Source: Sphingobacterium phlebotomi (lineage in GTDB: Bacteria; Bacteroidota; Bacteroidia; Sphingobacteriales; Sphingobacteriaceae). Taken from it: DNA of 64,000 bases. The stretch lies in NCBI RefSeq assembly GCF_008180195.1, contig NZ_VTAV01000006.1, positions 62,001 through 126,000 of the forward strand, in the 5' to 3' direction. A program made the position numbers and the translations under genes. Shown here piece by piece: positions 58,211 to 64,000 of the stretch; positions within the stretch are counted from its first letter, which is position 1; each line of letters opens with the position of its first letter. Below the pieces are notes generated by a model. It had not been told where the DNA came from. It worked only from the letters and a program-made list of their open reading frames with translations, and did not search any database.

Positions 58211-60643
58211 ATGATCAAAAATTATTTTAAAATTGCTTTCCGTAACCTGATAAAGAACCGAATGTTCACCCTGCTCAATATTATTGGACTTTCATTCGGA
58301 CTTGCCGGCTTTATATTTATCACGACCTATGTGTTTGATGAACTCAGTTACGATCGTTTCCATACCCAGGCGGGTCGTATTGTCCGTCTAAATACGCATA
58401 TTCATATCGGCGAAAGCAAAATGGATATGGCTCTTACGAGCGATGCAATAGGCCCTATACTACAAAACGAATATACGGAAGTGGAAGATTTCGCCCGATT
58501 ATATACATCCGCCGGCGCAAAATTAATAAGAAACGGGGATAAATGGATAAATGAGGCTCAAGTAGCCCATGCCGACTCTTCATTTTTCCGCCTGTTTTCC
58601 TACCAAGCTCTCCAAGGCCATCTTGATCATGCCTTGACGGAGCCCAATAGTGTTGTATTAAGCCGTTCGGCCGCTGAACGCTACTTTAATACGACGGATG
58701 TAGTCGGCAAAACATTGGAGACCAACGACGCTGGAAACACGGTTTATCAGATCACGGCGGTAATCGAAGATATGCCGAGAAATGGTCATTTCAATTATGA
58801 CTTCTTGTTTGCTATGGAAAACGCCTCCTACAGGAATTGGGGTGAGCTCCTCTCCCATAACTTCACGACTTATATCTTATTGAGAAACGCAACCGATCGC
58901 TCCCTGCTGGAAACCCATCTGGAAGAGTATGTTCACAAACACGGCCTTCCTGCAGCCAAACAATTTATGGATGTCAACGATATAGAAACATTCAGACAAG
59001 GGGGAAATGCCTTCCATTACGATGTCATTCCCATCACCGACATCCACTTGCGTTCCAATCTGCGAGGAGAACTTCGTCCTAACAGCAGTTTCCAATATGT
59101 TTATATTTTTAGTGCTATTTCGTTATTTATTCTGCTTATAGCCTGTGTCAATTTCATGAACTTGTCCACGGCACGGTCGGCCAACCGAGCAAAAGACGTT
59201 GGGGTACAAAAAATATTGGGTGCTTCGAGAAGTGGCGTTGCGGGTCAATTCCTAGCAGAGTCGTTGTTATTAGCGCTCGGAGGAATTATTCTCGCCATTG
59301 GTCTTGTGGCATTGAGCGTACCGTTATTTAACGAACTATCCGGCAAGGAATTTAAAATCAACGATATCATCAATCTCCAATCACTTCCGCTATTTGCACT
59401 TCTATTATTATTCGTTGGGCTGATAGCCGGTTACTATCCAGCACTTTATTTATCGGCATTTAATCCGTTACAAGTATTGAAGTCTCATACGGTGATTTCC
59501 TCTGGGAAGAGCGTCTTCCGAAGTGGTTTAGTGGTTTTTCAATTCACCATATCGATTGTGCTGATTGTTGGCACATTCATCGTGACCGCACAACTGCGAT
59601 ATATCCAGCATAAAAAACTAGGGTACGAGCGGGAAAATATTCTTTTAATTAACGATTACCACGCGCTGGGAAATCAGACGAAAGCCTTCCGAGACGAGAT
59701 TTTAAATTTACCAAACGTTAAAACAGGTACTATCAGCGGTTTTCTCCCGGTTTCTAATTCGAGTCGAAGCGACAATCCCTTTGCTCGAGAAACTGTTATG
59801 ACACCGACCAATACAGTACAGTTACAAACATGGTATATCGATGAACAATATATCCCTACGTTAAATTTGGAGCTGGTATCGGGACGTAACTTCGCTGTCG
59901 CCCGACGGGCTGATTCTACGGCAGTTATTTTAAACGAAACCGCTGTTAAACATTTTGGTTTCGGAGAAGACCCTATTGGTCAACAAATACATTTCCAATT
60001 TGGTGATGGTTTGGAATCATATCACGTCATTGGTGTGATCAAAGACTTTAACTTTGAATCTCTCCGAGATCCGGTTACGCCATTGGGCTTTTTCTTAGGT
60101 TATAGTCCTTCACAGGCAGCATTTAAAATAGAGACTACTGATCTTCCGCTATTGCTCAGCCGTATAGAAGACAAATGGAATAAGCTAGCTCCTGGATTTA
60201 CATTCGATTATCGGTTTATGGATGAAGCCTTTGATAGTATGTACAGAGCCGAACGTCGCATGAGCAGGCTAAGCCTAACATTTGCCGCTATGGCAACCGG
60301 TATTGCCTGTTTAGGGTTATTTGGGCTGGCTGCATTTATGGCGGAGCAACGCAGTAAGGAAATCGGTATCCGAAAAGTACTCGGTTCATCCGTTACCGGA
60401 ATAGTAACCATGCTCTGCAAGGACTTCGTAAAATTAGTTTTTATTGCGATCATTATTGCTATTCCTATCGCCTGGTGGGCGATGGACAAATGGCTGGAGG
60501 ACTTTACTTATCGAATAGACGCATCGTGGTGGATATTCGTACTGACCGGGACAATAGCCATCTTCATTGCGTTACTTACGGTAAGCACCCAGGCGGTACG
60601 TGCCGCCCGCGCCAATCCGGTCGATAGTCTAAGGAATGAATAA
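58211..60643 (+). CDS. FtsX/MacB-type ABC transporter permease 7
   Basis: This 810-residue paralogue starts MIKNYFKIAFRNLIKNR and has two FtsX modules (AKDVGVQKILGASRS and SKEIGIRKVLGSSVTGI) and the tail ANPVDSLRNE, with Asn in place of the Asp seen in the others. It has its own activator site and -24/-12 promoter. The ATPase gene follows by 31 bp, so this is a self-contained permease-ATPase unit of the same regulon, separated from the main array by the 52-58 kb island. Confidence 0.93.
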   Translation: MIKNYFKIAFRNLIKNRMFTLLNIIGLSFGLAGFIFITTYVFDELSYDRFHTQAGRIVRLNTHIHIGESKMDMALTSDAIGPILQNEYTEVEDFARLYTSAGAKLIRNGDKWINEAQVAHADSSFFRLFSYQALQGHLDHALTEPNSVVLSRSAAERYFNTTDVVGKTLETNDAGNTVYQITAVIEDMPRNGHFNYDFLFAMENASYRNWGELLSHNFTTYILLRNATDRSLLETHLEEYVHKHGLPAAKQFMDVNDIETFRQGGNAFHYDVIPITDIHLRSNLRGELRPNSSFQYVYIFSAISLFILLIACVNFMNLSTARSANRAKDVGVQKILGASRSGVAGQFLAESLLLALGGIILAIGLVALSVPLFNELSGKEFKINDIINLQSLPLFALLLLFVGLIAGYYPALYLSAFNPLQVLKSHTVISSGKSVFRSGLVVFQFTISIVLIVGTFIVTAQLRYIQHKKLGYERENILLINDYHALGNQTKAFRDEILNLPNVKTGTISGFLPVSNSSRSDNPFARETVMTPTNTVQLQTWYIDEQYIPTLNLELVSGRNFAVARRADSTAVILNETAVKHFGFGEDPIGQQIHFQFGDGLESYHVIGVIKDFNFESLRDPVTPLGFFLGYSPSQAAFKIETTDLPLLLSRIEDKWNKLAPGFTFDYRFMDEAFDSMYRAERRMSRLSLTFAAMATGIACLGLFGLAAFMAEQRSKEIGIRKVLGSSVTGIVTMLCKDFVKLVFIAIIIAIPIAWWAMDKWLEDFTYRIDASWWIFVLTGTIAIFIALLTVSTQAVRAARANPVDSLRNE

Positions 60644-60674
60644 AAAGAATGATAATAAAGGATAAAAGACAGAC

Positions 60675-61334
60675 ATGATAAAACTAGAACATATTTTTAA
60701 ATGGTATAATGTAGGTGGTACACGCTCTTTTGTGCTGAAGGACATTAACCTGCAAATTGAACAAGGTGATTTTATTTCCATTATGGGCCCATCGGGTTCG
60801 GGAAAATCTACCCTTCTGAATATTATCGGTTTGCTCGATGAGCCAAACGAAGGGCATTATTATTTTATGGATGAGGATGTATTGGCGTTAAAATCGAAGA
60901 AGCGAACAGCTTTATTCCAATCGCACATGGGCTATGTCTTTCAGTCTTATCACCTGATAGACGAGTTAACGGTATACGAAAATATCGAAACACCGTTAAT
61001 TTATAAGAATCTATCGGGCAAAGAGAGAAAAGCTATCGTCGGCGATATGCTGGATCGTTTCGGAATTGTAGGAAAGAAAGATTTATTTCCGGCACAATTA
61101 TCCGGTGGGCAGCAACAAATCGTGGGTATTGCCCGAGCATTGGCAGCTTCACCAAAGCTGTTGCTGGCAGACGAGCCGACCGGTAACCTCAATTCCAAAC
61201 AGGGCGAAGAAATTATGGAACTTTTCAAACAACTCAACGACGAGGGGATGACCATTATACAGGTCACACATTCTGAAAAAAATGCGGAATACGGAAAACG
61301 TATTATTAATTTGCTTGATGGACAAGTAAAATAA
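60675..61334 (+). CDS. ABC transporter ATP-binding protein (MacB/LolD type), second
   Basis: This 219-residue ATPase has Walker A GPSGSGKST (39-47), Q-loop VFQSYHLIDELTV, signature LSGGQQQIVGIARAL, Walker B LLLADE, PTGNLNSK and H-loop QVTHSEKN. Two usual residues differ: the Arg after LSGGQQQ is Ile, and the D-loop Asp is Asn (GNLN for GNLD). These may lower activity or tune it. It pairs with permease 7 directly upstream. Confidence 0.93.
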   Translation: MIKLEHIFKWYNVGGTRSFVLKDINLQIEQGDFISIMGPSGSGKSTLLNIIGLLDEPNEGHYYFMDEDVLALKSKKRTALFQSHMGYVFQSYHLIDELTVYENIETPLIYKNLSGKERKAIVGDMLDRFGIVGKKDLFPAQLSGGQQQIVGIARALAASPKLLLADEPTGNLNSKQGEEIMELFKQLNDEGMTIIQVTHSEKNAEYGKRIINLLDGQVK

Positions 61335-61372
61335 AATTTACGCATTTGTACTATCCTTCTTTAACCAATAAA

Positions 61373-61477
61373 GTCGCATACAAATTTTTGAGGTTGTAGA
61401 AATCCATCCTTAGTACTATCCCTTTCCTCAAAGATTTGAAGCGACGAGGTTTTGGTTCTTTTTACGGGAAAAAGAAC
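61373..61477. repeat. Dispersed structured repeat, copy 2
   Basis: GTCGC (61373-61377) pairs with GCGAC (61441-61445). Inside, a 12-bp stem (61382-61393 with 61426-61437, one G-T) closes a loop with TGTAGAAATCC. A second hairpin, GTTCTTTTT/AAAAAGAAC (61455-61477), follows. Stem bases differ from copy 1 at 33376 but remain paired. Confidence 0.7.
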
Positions 61478-61502
61478 ACAAAAATTCCGTATATTAGTAT
61501 GG

Positions 61503-62351
61503 ATGAATGAGCAGGAATTAAAGGCGCTAATTTCTCTTTTGGATGATCCGGATGCGGAAATCTATCAGGCTTTGGAAGATAAGCTAATTACTTGTGGTCC
61601 GGAGGTGATTCCCTTATTGGAGGAATCCTGGGAACAATCTTTTGATGTGTTATTGCAGGAGCGTGTGGAATTGATTGTCCACAAGATACAGTTCAATCAG
61701 GTCAAGAACGACCTTCAATTATGGAATGTAAGTAACCAAGAAGATCTGCTTGAAGGACTACTTATTGTAAACCATTACCAGTACCCTAATCTGGCTGAGG
61801 AAGAGGTCTACGAGAAACTTGCCGAACTACGTCGTAACGCCTGGTATCATTTGATGTATGATATGAGTCCGATTGAAAAGGTAAAGCTGCTAAACAATAT
61901 TCTGTTTCGCGAGTTTGGCTTATCCGGCAACACCTCAGATTTTCATGCACCACAAAACTCCTTTATCAATAAGGTATTGGAATCCAAGAAGGGCAACCCT
62001 ATTTCACTGGCCTGCATATACAGCATGGTAGCGCAACGATTAGACATCCCTATTTATGGTGTTAATTTACCAAAGCATTTCGTACTGGCCTATATGAATG
62101 AGGAAAAACCCGATGAGGTTCTTTTTTACATTAACGTGTTCAATCGCGGGCAGATTATGCGGGAAGTGGACATTATTGCCTTTCTCCAACAATTAAATCT
62201 ACCGCCAATAGATGAATACATCAAGCCATGCAATAATTTGGAGATCATTAAGCGCATCCTACGCAACCTGATTGCTGCTTATGAACATGTAGACAATCAT
62301 GAAAAGCGTGAAGAAGTTCAGTTATTACTGGATCTCATCGACCCACGGTAG
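61503..62351 (+). CDS. SirB1/transglutaminase-like family protein
   Basis: This 282-residue protein has the transglutaminase-like core of the SirB1 family: LNNILFREFGLSGNT, then ESKKGNPISLACIYSMVAQR (GNPISLA is diagnostic) and LPKHFVLAYMN. The cysteine in SLACIY and the histidine in PKHFVLAY could form a catalytic pair, though most family members are thought to be non-enzymatic. I chose the ATG at 61503 (MNEQELKALISLLDD); an upstream in-frame start at 61452 lies inside the hairpin repeat. Its last 17 bp overlap the convergent beta-propeller gene. Confidence 0.85.
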   Translation: MNEQELKALISLLDDPDAEIYQALEDKLITCGPEVIPLLEESWEQSFDVLLQERVELIVHKIQFNQVKNDLQLWNVSNQEDLLEGLLIVNHYQYPNLAEEEVYEKLAELRRNAWYHLMYDMSPIEKVKLLNNILFREFGLSGNTSDFHAPQNSFINKVLESKKGNPISLACIYSMVAQRLDIPIYGVNLPKHFVLAYMNEEKPDEVLFYINVFNRGQIMREVDIIAFLQQLNLPPIDEYIKPCNNLEIIKRILRNLIAAYEHVDNHEKREEVQLLLDLIDPR

Positions 62352-63453
62352 AGTCATCGCGCGCATCCAGCGCCAAGCCAACAGGCGTTTCGCCGTACCC
62401 TAAATCAGAAGTATCAATCACTTCGTCTGGTTCTACGTTTCCATCATCCGTGTACCTAAACCTGGAGACTTTCTTTGCTGCTCGGTCAGCCACATATAGA
62501 TACACACCGCTCGCCCGCATATCAATCGCCACATCGACAGGTGAGATTAAACCCGTATTGGGCCCTGTGATCACCCGGGATGGTCTGATGACTTCCGCGG
62601 TTCCCTGTATCAAGTCCGAAAAGTTCTCAAAAATGAGAATACGCCCGCTTCCTACCGTTGTTCCGTCACCCATTTCGGCAATAGCCATGACATTTTTAAT
62701 CGTATCATAAGACAACCCACGCAGATTAATTGATGCATCTTCAATCTGCAATATGCGGGCAGGATTAAGCGTAGCAACGGAATCGCTCGCCCTTACGGAC
62801 ATCGTCGTCAGGTTCTGGAACATGTAAAGACCAGCCGGTGCACTTATTTTAGCAGTAAAAAGTCTATCGTTTTGATAGGCTGCACCCCACATATCGAGAT
62901 CCGGATTGAGTAATTTTTTATAAGGTTGTTTCTGGTTCCCCGTACTGCTGGGATTATCTACCACATATATCCCGGCGTCTGCGCCTGCACCATTGACAAC
63001 CAAAAGAGATCGTGTAGCAGCGTGGTACACAAAACCCCTCACCTTGTTGTAGTATCTGCTCCGAATACCATTTCCAGCATTGTTCAGCAAGCCTGTCTGT
63101 TGCACACTAACCGCAGCAATGACAGTATCAAGCTCGTTACTGGTTTCTTCACTATTAACACTCGCCTGAAAAATAGTCTTTGCAAACGGACTGAAGTAAA
63201 TTGGTCCGCCACCTTGTACCTGTGATACGTGGCTTTCCCGAAAGACAAAAACGGAAGAATCCGCAGATTGAATCATGCGAATCGTCGTATCCGCCCGCTC
63301 ATCCGAAGTACCGTATTCTTCAAAGGAAACGTAAAGACGAGAAATCTGTCTGATTTCCAGTCCTGGTTCCACATTCTCATCTTCACAGGCGTAAAACCCA
63401 AGAAGAAGTGCTAACGTCACGCATACATAATATATGATCGAGGTTTTAGACAT
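62335..63453 (-). CDS. NHL/beta-propeller-like lipoprotein 1
   Basis: This protein of about 372 residues has a lipoprotein signal ending in Cys23 (LLLGFYACEDEN). The body has repeated propeller-like blades: VVNGAGADAGIYVVDNP, IAEMGDGTTVGSGRILIFEN, TGLISPVDVAIDMRASGVYL, VADRAAKKVSRFRYTDDG. I chose the ATG at 63453; the open frame runs up to 63549 but the extra 32 residues would bury the signal peptide. It is a tandem paralogue of the next gene, 43 bp upstream. Role unknown; such proteins are often surface-exposed. Confidence 0.8.
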   Translation of the reverse strand: MSKTSIIYYVCVTLALLLGFYACEDENVEPGLEIRQISRLYVSFEEYGTSDERADTTIRMIQSADSSVFVFRESHVSQVQGGGPIYFSPFAKTIFQASVNSEETSNELDTVIAAVSVQQTGLLNNAGNGIRSRYYNKVRGFVYHAATRSLLVVNGAGADAGIYVVDNPSSTGNQKQPYKKLLNPDLDMWGAAYQNDRLFTAKISAPAGLYMFQNLTTMSVRASDSVATLNPARILQIEDASINLRGLSYDTIKNVMAIAEMGDGTTVGSGRILIFENFSDLIQGTAEVIRPSRVITGPNTGLISPVDVAIDMRASGVYLYVADRAAKKVSRFRYTDDGNVEPDEVIDTSDLGYGETPVGLALDARDDSTVGR

Positions 63454-63496
63454 AACAAGTGTATCGGTTACAAAAATATAAAATATCTGTGAATCA

Positions 63497-64000
63497 CTAC
63501 GACTCTCCTTCCCGTGTATCCAAGGTAATACTAACCGGCGTGCTACCATCTTTTAAACTGGAGGTATCAATCACCTTGTCAGGTTCTACGTCACCGTCAT
63601 CGGTATATCGGAAGCGTGATATTTTCTTCGCCTCGCGATCAGCTACATATAAATAGACGCCTGTCTCCCGTGTATCGATAACTACATCGACCGGCGATAT
63701 CAAACCTGTATTGGTTCCGGTAATCACGCGTGTCGGTGTTATCGTTCCTTCTTCCTCTACCAGATCAGAAAAGTTCTCAAATATAAGGATGCGGCCACTT
63801 CCCGCATTTCCATCGCCCGTTTGCGCTACAGCCATGACATTCTTAACTGTATCATAGAATAAACCTCGCAGATTCGATGCTCCTTCGATTTCTAAAATCC
63901 GGGTATAGTCTAATCTCCCGATCGAGTCCTGTGGGTTTACCTCTCTATTCGCAATATTATCAAAAACATAAATCCCACCGGGTGAACTTGTTTTCGACGT
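63497..64000 (-). CDS. NHL/beta-propeller-like protein 2 (partial)
   Basis: The frame is open from the right window edge to a stop at 63497 (167 codons), so the N-terminus is missing. The visible part begins TSKTSSPGGIYVFDNIANRE and continues MAVAQTGDGNAGSGRILIFE, TGLISPVDVVIDTRETGVYL, VADREAKKISRFRYTDDGDV, closely matching the C-terminal half of the preceding protein. This is a recent tandem duplication on the same strand. Confidence 0.82.
   Translation of the reverse strand, partial: TSKTSSPGGIYVFDNIANREVNPQDSIGRLDYTRILEIEGASNLRGLFYDTVKNVMAVAQTGDGNAGSGRILIFENFSDLVEEEGTITPTRVITGTNTGLISPVDVVIDTRETGVYLYVADREAKKISRFRYTDDGDVEPDKVIDTSSLKDGSTPVSITLDTREGES

Noticed and set aside
63467-63475. 9-nt match of guide 2 (ATCGGTTAC) upstream of beta-propeller gene 1
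   Set aside because: Position upstream of a gene is attractive, but nine bases are expected by chance about once every two windows and no G precedes the match.

Overview
The window comes from a Bacteroidota chromosome, most likely order Sphingobacteriales (family Sphingobacteriaceae by inference). The evidence is SusC/SusD pairs under ECF sigma/FecR control, BACON-domain and NHL-type lipoproteins, Bacteroidota-type promoters (TAnnTTTG at -7), a large family of ~800-residue FtsX/MacB permeases, and the tRNA-tuf-tRNA(Trp)-secE-nusG-ribosomal protein-rpoBC block.

Layout. (1) 1-8.6 kb, minus strand: ECF sigma factor, FecR anti-sigma, SusC, SusD, a phosphodiester-glycosidase-like lipoprotein and a BACON/beta-helix lipoprotein cut by the left edge; this is a glycan or nutrient uptake locus. 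(2) 8.8-11.1 kb: a PfkB sugar kinase convergent with a dicarboxylate/cation symporter. (3) 11.1-27 kb: core information-processing block on the minus strand (rpoC, rpoB, rplL, rplJ, rplA, rplK, then nusG, secE, tRNA-Trp, tuf, four tRNAs), split between nusG and rplK by katG on the plus strand. (4) 27.3-28.9 kb: an Omp85-like barrel and an eroded methyltransferase-like gene. (5) 28.9-52 kb and 58.2-61.3 kb: one regulon. TolC, an NtrC-type regulator and a histidine kinase read left; an HlyD adaptor, an ABC ATPase and five FtsX permeases read right; a sixth permease carries a stop codon; a seventh permease plus a second ATPase lie at 58-61 kb. Four near-identical double-palindrome sites, each 53-55 bp upstream of a -24/-12 promoter, tie these pieces together as targets of the local sigma-54 activator.

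(6) 52-58 kb is an island inside that regulon and holds the most unusual content. It has a compact Cas12f/TnpB-like protein lacking RuvC catalytic residues, preceded 12 bp upstream by a sigma-70-like protein. Upstream of both lie degenerate CRISPR repeats with 36-nt repeat/30-nt spacer geometry and two copies of a ~187-nt RNA-like element. Each element joins a tracrRNA-like part, with two anti-repeats, directly to a repeat and a 17-18 nt guide, so each looks like a natural single-guide RNA. A RelE-type toxin-antitoxin pair sits between the two copies. The parts match an RNA-guided transcription-initiation module (nuclease-dead Cas12f plus sigma factor). A PatB/MalY-like lyase follows.

(7) 61.4-64 kb: a diverged hairpin repeat also found at 33.4 kb, a SirB1/transglutaminase-like protein and two tandem paralogous beta-propeller lipoproteins, the second cut by the right edge.
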